A DNA stretch of 64,000 bases. It comes from Gemmatimonadetes bacterium SCN 70-22 (lineage in GTDB: Bacteria > Gemmatimonadota > Gemmatimonadetes > Gemmatimonadales > Gemmatimonadaceae). The position numbers and the translations under genes are program-made. Of the stretch, positions 9,026 through 18,553 are shown in pieces (the first letter of the stretch is position 1; every line of letters starts with the position of its first letter). The DNA is taken from contig MEDZ01000024.1 of the NCBI GenBank assembly GCA_001724275.1, positions 40,920 to 104,919 on the forward strand, read 5' to 3'. The notes beneath the pieces are model-generated. The model was not told the origin of the DNA, ran no database searches, and saw only the letters and a program-made list of their open reading frames with translations.

Positions 9026-9847
9026 ATGCCCCGCGACGACTCGCCCCCCAGCGCGCTTCGCCAACGCCTGCACGAGGTGATCTTCGAGGCCGACACGAGG
9101 GCCGGAAAGCTCTTCGACGCCATCCTCCTGGCCCTCATCGCCGCCAGCGTGTCGGTGGTGGTCCTGGAGAGCGCCCCCGCCGTACGGGCGCGCTACGGCC
9201 CGGCGCTGCGCCTCGCCGAGTGGAGCTTCACCGTCCTCTTCACGATCGAGTACGGGTTGCGCCTGTTCAGCGTCGGCAAGCCGATGCGCTACGCCACCTC
9301 GTTCTTCGGGATCGTGGATCTCCTCTCGGTCATCCCGACCTACTTCTCCGTCCTCGTCCCCGGGGCCCAGAGCCTCCTCGTGATCCGCATCCTGCGCCTC
9401 CTGCGGATCTTCAGGGTCTTCAAGCTCTCGCAGTACCTGGGCGAATCGCGCGAGCTCTGGAGGGCGCTGCAGGCGAGTCGCCGCAAGATCCTGGTCTTCC
9501 TCTTCACCGTGCTGACGGTGGTGGTGATCGTCGGCGCCCTGATCCATGTGGTCGAGGGTCCCGAGCACGGCTTCACCAGCATCTCCACCGGGATCTACTG
9601 GGCGATCGTGACGCTCACCACCGTGGGCTACGGCGACATCTCGCCGCAGACGACGCTCGGGCGATTCATCGCGTCGGCGGTCATGCTGATGGGCTACGGC
9701 GTCATCGCCGTCCCCACGGGGATCGTGACCGCGGAGATGACGCGTGCCATGCGCGCCCCGGTCTCGACGCAGGCCTGCCCGCACTGCGCCGCCGAGGGGC
9801 ACGAGCACGATGCCGCGTTCTGCCGCAAGTGCGGGGGGAAGTTGTAG
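9026..9847 (+). CDS. Voltage-gated potassium channel with C-terminal zinc ribbon
   Basis: 273 residues. Residues about 25-225 form a six-helix Kv-type channel. S4 is Arg-rich (IRILRLLRIFRVFK), and the pore helix leads to the selectivity filter TTVGYGD (about residue 198). The last 25 residues contain two Cys pairs (CPHC and CRKC) with intervening His residues, a zinc-ribbon-like knuckle placed in the cytoplasm where RCK or cyclic-nucleotide domains usually sit. The protein would be a homotetrameric K+ conductance in the inner membrane. The metal knuckle suggests assembly or redox/metal control (inference). It is 53 bases after the GH3 gene with no obvious shared function. Confidence 0.9.
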   Translation: MPRDDSPPSALRQRLHEVIFEADTRAGKLFDAILLALIAASVSVVVLESAPAVRARYGPALRLAEWSFTVLFTIEYGLRLFSVGKPMRYATSFFGIVDLLSVIPTYFSVLVPGAQSLLVIRILRLLRIFRVFKLSQYLGESRELWRALQASRRKILVFLFTVLTVVVIVGALIHVVEGPEHGFTSISTGIYWAIVTLTTVGYGDISPQTTLGRFIASAVMLMGYGVIAVPTGIVTAEMTRAMRAPVSTQACPHCAAEGHEHDAAFCRKCGGKL

Positions 9848-9955
9848 TCGCTCGTGGCGCCGCGCGCCGCGCCGCGGCCCGGTGTCCCCCCGGAACCCCG
9901 CCTCGGGCCCCGGAGACGTCGCCCCTCGCCGGGCGCGGAGCTCGTCAGGCGCCGG

Positions 9956-12055
9956 TCACGGCGTCGCCACCAGCGACATCCGCAGCGTGCGCGGGGCGCC
10001 GGGGAGGATGTTGTTGTTGCCGTGCGACGTGGCGAAGTATGATGCGCCGAGCAGGTTCTCGATGTTCGCCTGCACCCGGAGCTGGCGCGATACGTCGATG
10101 AACAGCGCGCCATCCAGGCGCGTGAAGGCGGGGAGCGTCACGCGGTTGTCGATGGCCGCGTACATCCTTCCCTGGTGCACGATGCCGATGGCGGCGCCAA
10201 CGCGCTCCTGCAGCCGCAGGCGGTTCCAGAGCGAGAGTGACTGGTGCGGCACCAGCGGGACGGTCGCGCCCGCGGCCGCCGAGGTGGTGGCCCGCCGGAC
10301 CGTTGCCCGCTGCACCGCCCAGCCGCCGGCCACCTGCCAGCGCGACGTGACATTCCCCGTGATTCCGAGCTCACCACCCGTCGAGCGCTGCGCCCCCGTC
10401 TGCACGATGCGCCCCGGCGTGTCGGGATCGTTGGCGCGCGTGTTGGTGCGGTCCAGCTGGAAGATCGCAACCGTCACCGCGAGCGAACGGCTCGCGTCCC
10501 ACTTGATCCCGATCTCGCGGTTCGTGAAGCGCTCGGGGGCGAGCGTCTCGGTCGTCGCATCGAGCGAGGAGAACTGGTCGCCCGAGCTGGGGAGGCTCGA
10601 GACACTATACGAGCCGTAGGCCGACACCGCGGCGACCGGCTTGAAGACGACGCCGGCGCGCGGAGAGACGAGGACGTCGGTCCTGTCCCGCGTGAGGCTC
10701 TTGCGATGGTCGTCGAAGTCCATGGCGAAGCGGTCCCACCGCACGCCGAGCGTGGTCTGCCAATGCGCGCCCAGCGCGGCCTGGTGCTGCAGGTAGCCCG
10801 AGACGACGTGCGCGAGCGCCGAGTTGTCGGCGTCGGTCGCGCTCTGACGGAAGGCGACGGGGGTGCTGATGGTCGGCGCAACGAGCGGCGTCCGGATCGA
10901 CGTGGCGCTCCCATCGAAGTAACCGGTCTGCCGGAAGTTGTCCGTCTCCTGACGCCCCAACTCGGCACCGGCCAGAAAGGTGTGGCTGACCGGACCCGTG
11001 GTACGCCGGGCGACGACGTCGGTCTGGCTGAAGAGGTTCCGTCGCTGGGTGTCGTTGCGGTAGGCGGAGATCGTCACCTCCGAGCCGTCGGCGGTGATGG
11101 CTCCCGGCACGGTGTTCTGGTAGCTCTTGTCGTACGTGGTGTAGCGGAGCTGGCTGCGCACCAGGAGGGCGCTCTCGTCGCCACGCTCCACCACCGCGCT
11201 CGCCGAGCGCACGAAGGCACGCGAGCGATTGGCGTCGGGGTTGCCGAAGAAGGTACGCGTGGCGCCGGCAAGCGGGGCGCCGTTGAACGACGGAATCCCG
11301 CGGTCGATCGTGCGGCGATCCTGGAAGTGCTCGAACCCGAGGCGGAGCGAGGTGGCGCCGAACATCAAGGCGACGGTCGGGTTGAGGCCGACGCGGTCGA
11401 GGGCGATCGCGTCGCGGAAGCTCCCGGAGTGCTCCGCCACCCCTGTCAGGCGGGCCGCGGCGCGGGGCGACAGGGCATTGCCCATGTCGAACGTGCCACG
11501 CGTGTGGTTGTAGCTCCCCGCCTCGAGTGAGACGTCGCCAGAGCGCATCCACTGCGCCTCCTTGGTGACGCGGTTGACGACGCCGCCGCCTCCGCCACGA
11601 CCGAAGGCAAGGGCGTTGGCCCCCTTGAGGGCCTCGACGCGCTCGAGGTTGTAGACGTCGCGCAGGTACTGCGCGTCGTCGCGGACGCCATTGACGAAGA
11701 AGTCGGCGGTGGAGCTGACGCCGCGGATGGTCGGGGCATCGCGATGCCCCTCGCCCTGTCCCATCGTCACCCCCGGGACGTAGCGCACCACGTCGCCCAT
11801 GGACTGCATCGCCTGGTCGCGGATCTGCGCGCGGGTGACGACCGTTGCGGCCTGGGGGATGTCGCGGAGCGGCGTCTCCGTCCGCGTACTGGAGCGCAGG
11901 CGGGTCGCGCGATAGCCGCGGGTCGTCTCGTGTTCCCCCTTCACCCGGACGGTGTCGAGCCGGGTCGTCTGGCCGTGCGTGCCCCCCTCCTGCGCGCGGG
12001 CGTACGACGAAGCGGTGAGTGCGAGGAGGCAGACGGAGCAGGCGGCGCGTATCAT
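9956..12055 (-). CDS. TonB-dependent siderophore receptor
   Basis: 699 residues with signal peptide (cleavage after YARAQ). The plug domain spans about residues 45-190 with the pattern IPQAATVVT, DVVRYVPGV and PTIRGV. A long 22-strand-type barrel follows, with alternating aromatic strands to the C-terminus. It is closest in pattern to catecholate/ferrichrome receptors (Fiu/FhuA type). It imports ferric siderophore across the outer membrane using TonB energy; a TonB protein is encoded at 61329-62054. The start at 12055 is chosen because it puts the signal peptide at the N-terminus; an upstream in-frame start at 12091 exists. A strong promoter with an overlapping Fur-like site lies upstream, so iron repression is expected. 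Confidence 0.92.
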   Translation of the reverse strand: MIRAACSVCLLALTASSYARAQEGGTHGQTTRLDTVRVKGEHETTRGYRATRLRSSTRTETPLRDIPQAATVVTRAQIRDQAMQSMGDVVRYVPGVTMGQGEGHRDAPTIRGVSSTADFFVNGVRDDAQYLRDVYNLERVEALKGANALAFGRGGGGGVVNRVTKEAQWMRSGDVSLEAGSYNHTRGTFDMGNALSPRAAARLTGVAEHSGSFRDAIALDRVGLNPTVALMFGATSLRLGFEHFQDRRTIDRGIPSFNGAPLAGATRTFFGNPDANRSRAFVRSASAVVERGDESALLVRSQLRYTTYDKSYQNTVPGAITADGSEVTISAYRNDTQRRNLFSQTDVVARRTTGPVSHTFLAGAELGRQETDNFRQTGYFDGSATSIRTPLVAPTISTPVAFRQSATDADNSALAHVVSGYLQHQAALGAHWQTTLGVRWDRFAMDFDDHRKSLTRDRTDVLVSPRAGVVFKPVAAVSAYGSYSVSSLPSSGDQFSSLDATTETLAPERFTNREIGIKWDASRSLAVTVAIFQLDRTNTRANDPDTPGRIVQTGAQRSTGGELGITGNVTSRWQVAGGWAVQRATVRRATTSAAAGATVPLVPHQSLSLWNRLRLQERVGAAIGIVHQGRMYAAIDNRVTLPAFTRLDGALFIDVSRQLRVQANIENLLGASYFATSHGNNNILPGAPRTLRMSLVATP

Positions 12056-12168
12056 GGGAGAAGCGGGACTAACTTTGTCGGGTTTAACCACAAAAGAAGC
12101 GGCGAGGATCGCCGAATCGGGGTCACGGCCGGAGGGGAGGGGGTTCCGACGATGACCGCAGGGTTAAC

Positions 12169-12183
12169 TGAGAATGAATATCA
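12169..12183 (-). promoter_or_regulatory. Fur-box-like operator
   Basis: On the minus strand it reads TGATATTCATTCTCA, a 7-1-7 inverted repeat whose arms agree at 5 of 7 positions and resemble the Fur consensus TGATAAT-N-ATTATCA. It starts about 8 bases downstream of the expected transcription start of the siderophore receptor, so bound Fe-Fur would block transcription. Confidence 0.6.
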
Positions 12184-12197
12184 GGTAACGCGTCGGG

Positions 12198-12226
12198 AGT
12201 GTACGCGGTAATCCCGAGACTGTCAA
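12198..12226 (-). promoter_or_regulatory. Sigma-70-type promoter of the siderophore receptor
   Basis: Minus strand: TTGACA (12226-12221), a 17-bp spacer, then TACACT (12203-12198). The -35 is perfect and the -10 matches 5 of 6. It stands out strongly in this GC-rich sequence. The implied start is near 12191, giving a leader of about 135 bases. Confidence 0.7.
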
Positions 12227-12437
12227 TCGGGAATACGTAACGAGTGGGGGAAGCGCGCCGGCGCGGGGCGGAGGGCGCCTGCTCGAGGAGGCGGGCGCCT
12301 GCCCCGGCGGGCGTCGTGCGTCCGCGGGGGAGCCGTGGGTCGCGGGGGAGGCCGTGGATTGCCGGGGACTGCCGGGGGCGCCGTGGGGCGCCGTGGCGGG
12401 ACGGCGCCCCCTCACCCGTTCCACGGCTCCAGCTCGC

Positions 12438-13742
12438 CTAACGTGTCACCGGCGCCAGCTTCACCAGCCCGTTGAGCATGTCCGAGGCATAGAGGGCGTT
12501 CCCGGTGAAGTGGACCCCCCAGACGAAGACGGGCGTCCCCGCGCCGGCGACACCAGTCGCCAGCACGCGCCCCATCAGTCGCAGGTCGCAGCGCCCGTCG
12601 GCGGCGCGCGGGGCGAAGCCGCACTTCGACAGGTCGCCCGCGATGTCCAGCGCCTGCACGCCGCCGTTGTAGTAGGCGGCGTAGAGGATCCCGCGCCCCT
12701 CGTCGACCGAGAAGTTGTGTGTCCCGGCACCCGGAACGTTGAAGAAGGCGACCTCCTTCGGCTGCGTGGGGTCGGAGATGTCGACCACGTGGATGTCGCC
12801 CGACGAGGAGGAGAAGAGCGTCGCCGCCCCCTCCTGCCCGACGAAGGCGTAGCGCTTGAGCCCCGTCGCCGGCTCGTGGAACCACCAGATGTTGTGCGCC
12901 TCGCCATCCTTGGTGAGGAGCCGCCCGATCTCGATCGGGTTCTGGACGGTCCCGCCCTTGCCGCCTCCGCCGATGTCCCAGATGACGACGCCATCGTTCC
13001 ACAGGGCGGTGAAGAGGCGCCCGTCGCGCACGTACACGTCGTGGATGAACGGCTTCCCCATGTCGCGGAACATCACCTCGCGCGGGTTGGCCGGATCGCC
13101 CAGGTCCACGACCATCAGGCGCGACGGATGGCTGACGCCGTTGTTGACCGACAGGAAGGCGTAGAGCTTCCCGCCGACTCGTTGCAGCTCGGCGGTGTGG
13201 ACTCCGCGCGTGATGTTGGGTGAGGTGAAGCGCGCGAGCGGCGACGGCCTGGCGGGGTCGGCCAGCGAGTAGATCTCCAACGAGCCGGGGCCGAGCTCGG
13301 TGGGAAAGACCAGGAGCTTCCCGTCGTCGCTCACCTGCACGTCACCGGTGGTGCGCACCGACGTCCCGTCGATGACGGGGGGGACGACGACCGAATCGAC
13401 GAGTTGCGGGGCCCCGCGCACGTCCCAGACGAAGACGGCGTTCCCGGGCAGGCCGGGGTTCCCCCTGACCCCCCAGGTGCTGGTGTACGCGTAGTCCCCC
13501 TGCGCCCAGACCTCGGCGGTGTAGCGACTGGTGAGGGTTCCGCGCCCGGTAACGGTCATCACGACGGGGGTCGGGGAGGGAAGGGGATCGATGATCGGGG
13601 CGGACGGCGCGTCGTCACCCCCGCAGGCCGCAGCTGCAACCACGGCGGCGAGCGGAAGGAGCCGGCGACGCCCGGAGCGAGGCGTGGGGCGAGGAATGGG
13701 GCGACGGGTGGGGCGGGTTGCGACTGACGAGAGGGCGGGCAT
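12438..13742 (-). CDS. LVIVD-repeat beta-propeller lipoprotein
   Basis: 434 residues. After a basic N-terminus, a hydrophobic stretch ends AAAACGGDD, a lipobox. The rest is a propeller of repeats in which a short segment names a process, ending in patterns such as IYSLADPARPSPLARF, VVDLGDPANPREV and VVDISDPTQPKEV. This is the LVIVD repeat of cell-surface proteins with unknown ligand. It is probably surface or periplasmic and protein-binding. It is last in a same-strand series (YCF48-like, cyclophilin, barrel, this gene), with 66 bases before it. The stop TAG lies inside a CGTTAGGC octamer. Confidence 0.8.
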   Translation of the reverse strand: MPALSSVATRPTRRPIPRPTPRSGRRRLLPLAAVVAAAACGGDDAPSAPIIDPLPSPTPVVMTVTGRGTLTSRYTAEVWAQGDYAYTSTWGVRGNPGLPGNAVFVWDVRGAPQLVDSVVVPPVIDGTSVRTTGDVQVSDDGKLLVFPTELGPGSLEIYSLADPARPSPLARFTSPNITRGVHTAELQRVGGKLYAFLSVNNGVSHPSRLMVVDLGDPANPREVMFRDMGKPFIHDVYVRDGRLFTALWNDGVVIWDIGGGGKGGTVQNPIEIGRLLTKDGEAHNIWWFHEPATGLKRYAFVGQEGAATLFSSSSGDIHVVDISDPTQPKEVAFFNVPGAGTHNFSVDEGRGILYAAYYNGGVQALDIAGDLSKCGFAPRAADGRCDLRLMGRVLATGVAGAGTPVFVWGVHFTGNALYASDMLNGLVKLAPVTR

Positions 13743-13808
13743 GGATCGAGGGTAATGGTCGGGTGGCGAGCGAGGCCCACCTTCGGACGGCCGGCCGGGC
13801 CGCGAGTT

Positions 13809-15059
13809 TCAGTGGGCCCGGGGGGGGGACGCGTCGCCGACATGACGCTGCGCCGCGCCGTAGCGCCCGAAGCGCGGGCGCATCGCCCCCGCATGGAGGC
13901 GCACCCCCCCCGACAGCATCCAGAGCCGCGAGGCATCATAGAAGATGCGGGGATCCATCGGCGTGGGGTGCGCCAGGGCACGCGGGGCGAGCCACGCCCC
14001 CTCGACGAACGGGGCGACGCGCGCCCCGGCCAGGCGCCTGCCCGGCGCCGACAGCTGCACGGTCACGATGTCCCACCGGGTCCGGCCGAGGATGTTGAAG
14101 TCCAGGAGGGGACGCACCGAACGATAGGGATCGTCGAGGCGATCCTCCTCGGGGCGCTCGGTACGTTCCGCGCGCGCCGCCAGCTGCACGCCGCGCAGCT
14201 GCCAGGCGCCCTCGGCCAGCAGCGACGTGAATGCGAAGCGGGGCCCCGCGCTTGCCCCCTCGCGCGTCCGCGCCCACTCGGCGAACGCATACCGCCAGGC
14301 GCCGCTCCCGCGCACCAGCCGGAGCGAGGCGCTCGCCTTGCGCTGGTCGAGCCCCTCGCCCGACGCGAACTCGGGCGACCGGACGCGTGCCGTGCTGGCC
14401 GACAGCTCGACCCCGCCCGGCGCGAAGACGGTCGTCCGCGCCGCCCACGAGTCGAGGGCGCGCCCCGCGTTGGGCCAGTCGGACGCCCCCTCGGGTTCGT
14501 CGCCGTTGAAGCGGGCCAGCTCCAGCGTCCCGCCCGGCAGCTGCAGCGCCGCCGCCACGAGCCCCCGTTCCATGAGCTGCGCGTGGTGGTGGTTCACCGG
14601 GTACTTCACGAAGGGGCGCACCATGGGGTCGTCGGTGCCGAAGGGGACGAACCCCTTCCCCGCGAAGAGCGACGCGCCCACCGCGCCGCGCGTCCCGGCC
14701 ACGCCCAGCATCGCCTCGTGGAGGTAGGTATGCGGGTGGCGCCGGTCGATGTAGCCCTCGCCATAGCCGTCGGGGTTGATCTCGCCGCGCGAGAGCGTCG
14801 CGCCCTCGAAGTTGAGCGTGGCCAGCGCCGCCACGCGCCCCCCGGCCAGCTGCACGTCGCCGAAGAGCATGGGTTGCGAGACGTATCCCTCGGTCACGGG
14901 CCGGCCCAGTGCCGCCGGGTTGGCGTGCGAGCCGAGCACCACCGCCATCGCCCCCACGCGACCGCGTCGCGTGGAGTCGCTGCCGACATGGTCCCCGTGC
15001 TGCGCGAGGAGTGGCTGGGCGGTCGCCACGGCCAGGGCGACCGCGGCCCGGGCCAGCAT
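13809..15059 (-). CDS. Outer-membrane beta-barrel protein of unknown function
   Basis: 416 residues with a cleavable signal peptide (ends PLLAQH). The body alternates polar and hydrophobic residues as in a barrel. The early part contains many His residues and Gly-rich turns (RRHPHTYLHEAML, VNHHHAQL). No family was recognised; a copper or metal link is only suggested by the His content. It begins two bases after the cyclophilin stop, so the two are co-transcribed. Confidence 0.65.
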   Translation of the reverse strand: MLARAAVALAVATAQPLLAQHGDHVGSDSTRRGRVGAMAVVLGSHANPAALGRPVTEGYVSQPMLFGDVQLAGGRVAALATLNFEGATLSRGEINPDGYGEGYIDRRHPHTYLHEAMLGVAGTRGAVGASLFAGKGFVPFGTDDPMVRPFVKYPVNHHHAQLMERGLVAAALQLPGGTLELARFNGDEPEGASDWPNAGRALDSWAARTTVFAPGGVELSASTARVRSPEFASGEGLDQRKASASLRLVRGSGAWRYAFAEWARTREGASAGPRFAFTSLLAEGAWQLRGVQLAARAERTERPEEDRLDDPYRSVRPLLDFNILGRTRWDIVTVQLSAPGRRLAGARVAPFVEGAWLAPRALAHPTPMDPRIFYDASRLWMLSGGVRLHAGAMRPRFGRYGAAQRHVGDASPPRAH

Positions 15060-15061
15060 GC

Positions 15062-15820
15062 CTAACGTGCGAGCTCGCGCGCCGGGCGTCCCGCACGCGG
15101 CGCAGCCGGGGCGGCGGCCGCGGGGGCCACTGCCGGGTCGGCGGCGGCGGTGGCTGGCGCCCCGTCTTCCACGACGCGCGCCGTGCGGATGAAGTCGAGC
15201 CTCGGGAATTCCTTCTCGAGGTAGGCGTTCCCCTCGCGCATGAGGCGCATCTGGTCGGGGCCGAATCCCGACGGGGGACCGTCACCGTAGCCGGCGTAGA
15301 GCGAGTCGACCACCGCCATCCCCTCGATCACCTCGCCGATCGGGGCGAACCCCATGTCGTCCAGGGAGCGGTTGTCGACCAGGTTGATGAAGACCTGCGT
15401 CGTGCGCGTCCCGGGTCCCGCCATGGCGAACGACATCCTGCCGCGCGTGTTCCCCTGGGTCACCGAATCGTCGGGGATGGCCAGGTTCTCCCATGCCGCA
15501 TTGACCGCCGGATCGCCGTGCACCCCGAACTGCACCATGAAGCCCGTCACCACGCGGAAGAAGCGCGTGTTGTCGAAGAAGCCGCTCTGGACCAGCTGGT
15601 ACAGCCGGTCCACTCCCTTCGGCGCCCACGCGCGGTGCGCCTCGACGACGAAGCTCCCCTTGCTGGTCTCGAAGCGCACCCGGAACGAGGCCGGCGCCGC
15701 CGACGTTGCGGCTGGCGGAAGCCCGACCTCGGACGCGGGGGGCCTGGGCTCGGAACCACAGGCGGCAAGGAGCGCCACGGCGGCGCCGGCGACGAGCGAT
15801 CGACGAGCGAAAGGATGCAT
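15062..15820 (-). CDS. Cyclophilin-type peptidyl-prolyl cis-trans isomerase, lipoprotein
   Basis: 252 residues. The N-terminus ends in lipobox LLAAC, so it is membrane-anchored and periplasmic. Residues about 45-190 are the cyclophilin fold: FFDNTRFFRVVTGFMVQFG contains the catalytic Arg/Phe segment, and later FAMAGPGTRTTQVFINL and FAPIGEVIEGM match the conserved core. It probably assists folding of exported proteins, plausibly the barrel encoded two bases downstream. The Ala/Pro-rich C-terminal 35 residues look disordered. The TAG stop is within CGTTAGGC. Confidence 0.9.
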   Translation of the reverse strand: MHPFARRSLVAGAAVALLAACGSEPRPPASEVGLPPAATSAAPASFRVRFETSKGSFVVEAHRAWAPKGVDRLYQLVQSGFFDNTRFFRVVTGFMVQFGVHGDPAVNAAWENLAIPDDSVTQGNTRGRMSFAMAGPGTRTTQVFINLVDNRSLDDMGFAPIGEVIEGMAVVDSLYAGYGDGPPSGFGPDQMRLMREGNAYLEKEFPRLDFIRTARVVEDGAPATAAADPAVAPAAAAPAAPRAGRPARELAR

Positions 15821-15871
15821 GTGGAGTCTGGGCGTGGCGATGTGACGGCGAGCGTCAGGACACGAGGGACG

Positions 15872-16927
15872 TCACGGGAGCGCGCGTGCGTCGAATCGCG
15901 CCAGGCGCCCGCCGCTCCCGGAAGCGTAGAACATACCATCCCGCGACGCGCGCACGGCGTGATACCCGGCACGATCGAAGGCGGCCCAGTGGCGGCCGCC
16001 GTCGCGCGAGAGGTCGCTCCCGCCCGGGCCGACCGCGATCCCGATGGTGCGTCCGCCGGGACGCCGCGCGAACGCGACCCCCGACCGATAGCCGCCCGGC
16101 GGGGCCCCGGTCACCGGTTGCCACGAGCTCCCGGTGGGCGACGTCGCCGCATTCCCCCGCGTCGAGTCCCCCTGCTCGTAGTGCCCGCCGACGATCACGA
16201 ACCCCTCGCCCGGAACCTCGGCCAGCGAGAAGATCCCCTCCGCCGCGCCCCCCTGCCGCAGCGGCGTGTCGTACGCGACCCACCCCTTCGCGCGGCTCAC
16301 GTGGCGGTGCACCCGCGCCACCGCACCGCCGGTGCCGATCCACGCCTCCATCGAGCCCGGGGCGCCCCGCAACAGGAGCGAGCTCCCGCTGGCGGCGAAG
16401 GCCGCCTCGCCCGGCGCGGCCACCGGGCGCTCGTCCAGCGGGAGGACGCGCCAGGTATCGCCGCCGTCGTTGGTGACCAGCAGGTGGAAGCGTCCGTCGA
16501 TCGGATCGCCTAACGCCATTCCATGCTGGTCGTCCCAGAAATCGATGGCGTCGAGGAAGACCGCCGAGTCGCCGGCCTGGTACTGTTGCACCCACCGCCT
16601 CCCCCCGTCGGTGGTGCGCCAGATGCGCCCCGCGGTCGCCGCCACCCAGGCCACGCGGGCGCTCCGCGCGTGCACGGCGCGCAGGTCCAGCGCCTCGGCG
16701 CCGGGGATCGTGTCCACGGTCCACGTCGCCCCGCCGTCGGTGGTGTGCACCACCGTCCCACCGGTCCCGCTGGCCCATGCGATCCGCGCATCCACGACGC
16801 TGAGTCCGCGCAACGAGGCGGTGGTCCCGCTGGTGAGCGGGGTCCACTGCCCACGGGCGGGGATTGCCACGGCGCCGAGGAGAAGGGCGGCGCGAGCCAG
16901 GGTACGAGCGGGAATGGTGGCGGACAT
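15872..16927 (-). CDS. YCF48/BNR-like beta-propeller, exported
   Basis: 351 residues with signal peptide (ends AIPARGQ). Repeats of about 45 residues carry the BNR/Asp-box-like pattern TTDGGATWT, TTDGGRRWV, TNDGGDTW and SRDGGRHWA. This is the fold of YCF48/Hcf136 photosystem II assembly factors and sialidase propellers, common in non-photosynthetic bacteria as uncharacterised oxidoreductase-like proteins. It probably resides in the periplasm. It heads the minus-strand series ending at 12438 and is divergent from nadB. Confidence 0.75.
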   Translation of the reverse strand: MSATIPARTLARAALLLGAVAIPARGQWTPLTSGTTASLRGLSVVDARIAWASGTGGTVVHTTDGGATWTVDTIPGAEALDLRAVHARSARVAWVAATAGRIWRTTDGGRRWVQQYQAGDSAVFLDAIDFWDDQHGMALGDPIDGRFHLLVTNDGGDTWRVLPLDERPVAAPGEAAFAASGSSLLLRGAPGSMEAWIGTGGAVARVHRHVSRAKGWVAYDTPLRQGGAAEGIFSLAEVPGEGFVIVGGHYEQGDSTRGNAATSPTGSSWQPVTGAPPGGYRSGVAFARRPGGRTIGIAVGPGGSDLSRDGGRHWAAFDRAGYHAVRASRDGMFYASGSGGRLARFDARALP

Positions 16928-17026
16928 GTGCTGGCGATATCCTGAACGAAGGGGGACCGGAAATCTCGCCGATTCATGCGGGTCGGCAACGCCCCGCCAC
17001 TCCTCGTCAACCGCGACCGCCTCGGC

Positions 17027-18553
17027 ATGCCCTCCCTCATCCGTACCCGCTTCCTCGTCATCGGGAGCGGGGTTGCCGGACTCCACACCGCCTGGCGCGC
17101 CGCGGAGCACGGCGACGTCCTGGTCCTCACCAAGCGGTCGTTGCACGACAGCGCCACCTCGTATGCCCAGGGGGGCATTGCCGCCGCCCTCGGCGCCGGC
17201 GACTCTCCCGAACTGCACCGAAAGGACACCCTGGCGGCGGGGGCCGCGCTCTGCGACCGTGAGGCGGTGGAAGTGCTGGTGGAGGAGGGGCCGGCCCGCG
17301 TGCGCGAGCTGCAACTGGCGGGCGCCGCCTTCGACCTCGGGCGGAACGGCCAGCTCATGCTGGGGCGCGAGGCCGCGCACTCGCGGCGGCGCATCGTGCA
17401 TGCCCACGGCGATCGCACCGGCGCCGAGGTGGCGCGCACCCTCATCGAGCGCATCCGCGCCACCGAAAGATCCGATGTCCTCGAGTATGCCCGCGTCCTG
17501 GACCTCATCGTGGAGGACGGGCGCTGCGCCGGCGCGCGCGCCAGCGTCATGGGGCAGGCGGTCGAGATCCGCGCCGACGCGACGGTGCTCGCCACCGGGG
17601 GGTGCGGGCAGATCTACCGGTACACGACGAACCCGGTCGTCGCCACCGGCGACGGCTTCGCCATCGCGCACCGCGCGGGCGTCACGCTCGCCGACATGGA
17701 GTTCGTGCAATTCCACCCCACCGCGCTCGATACCCCGGAGAACCCGCTCTCGCTCATCTCCGAGGCGGTGCGCGGCGAGGGGGCGACGCTGCTCAACGCC
17801 GAAGGGGAGCGCTTCATGGTCGCGCGGCACAAGCTCGCCGAGCTGGCGCCGCGCGACATCGTGGCGCGCGAGATCTTCCGCGAGCGGCAACGCACCGGGG
17901 CCGTTCACCTCGACGCCCGGTCGATCGGGAAGAAGTTCGTGGAGCGCTTCCCCGGGATCTTCGCCATCTGCCAGCACCGCGGCATCGACCCGCGCCGCGA
18001 CCTCATCCCCGTCACCCCGGCGGCCCATTACATGATGGGGGGGATCGTCACCGACCTGGCCGGGCGCTCGTCCCTCCCGCAGCTCTACGCGTGCGGCGAG
18101 GTGGCGTGTACGGGGGTGCATGGCGCCAACCGCCTGGCGTCGAATTCCCTGCTCGAGGGACTCGTCTTCGCCGAGCGCGTGGCGCGCGACATGTCGACGG
18201 CGCCGCGCGTCCCGGCGCCGCGCGTCCCGGTGCCGCGCCGTCGCGCCCGGTGGGACGTCCCTCCGCTCACCGACCGCGGCGCCGCCCAGGTGGCGGCCGA
18301 CACCATTCGCCAGCTGATGTGGGACCACGCCGGCATCGACCGCAACGCGCGCGGGCTCCGCAAGTGCGTCAAGGCGCTGGATCAGCTGCATGCCCGGCTC
18401 GACGAAGGGATGACCGAGGAACGGAACATGTGCGAGACGGCGCGCCTCGTGGCCGCGGCCGCCCTGGCTCGGCGCGAGTCGCGCGGCGGGCACTATCGAA
18501 GCGACTATCCCAGGGCCCGCGGGGAGTGGCGCGGCAAGCACATCGAGTGGTGA
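17027..18553 (+). CDS. nadB: L-aspartate oxidase
   Basis: About 508 residues. An FAD-binding Rossmann motif GSGVAGLHTAW is at the N-terminus. It is followed by YAQGGIAAAL, the capping-domain loop with HSRRRIVHAHGDRTG, active-site QFHPTAL, HYMMGGI and GANRLASNSLLEGL. It oxidises aspartate to iminoaspartate, the first step of de novo NAD synthesis, and passes it to NadA (20074-21096). Start ATG 17027 puts the dinucleotide fold at the usual distance from the N-terminus; ATG 16976 would add 17 residues. An Arg/Pro-rich insert occurs before the C-terminal helical domain. Confidence 0.94.
   Translation: MPSLIRTRFLVIGSGVAGLHTAWRAAEHGDVLVLTKRSLHDSATSYAQGGIAAALGAGDSPELHRKDTLAAGAALCDREAVEVLVEEGPARVRELQLAGAAFDLGRNGQLMLGREAAHSRRRIVHAHGDRTGAEVARTLIERIRATERSDVLEYARVLDLIVEDGRCAGARASVMGQAVEIRADATVLATGGCGQIYRYTTNPVVATGDGFAIAHRAGVTLADMEFVQFHPTALDTPENPLSLISEAVRGEGATLLNAEGERFMVARHKLAELAPRDIVAREIFRERQRTGAVHLDARSIGKKFVERFPGIFAICQHRGIDPRRDLIPVTPAAHYMMGGIVTDLAGRSSLPQLYACGEVACTGVHGANRLASNSLLEGLVFAERVARDMSTAPRVPAPRVPVPRRRARWDVPPLTDRGAAQVAADTIRQLMWDHAGIDRNARGLRKCVKALDQLHARLDEGMTEERNMCETARLVAAAALARRESRGGHYRSDYPRARGEWRGKHIEW

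Larger units (their letters stand above)
12056..12437. other. Intergenic region holding the receptor promoter
   Basis: 382 bases between the receptor start and the stop of the LVIVD gene, both on the minus strand. The first 170 bases contain the promoter and Fur-like site listed separately. The rest is GC-rich with no gene seen. Confidence 0.6.
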
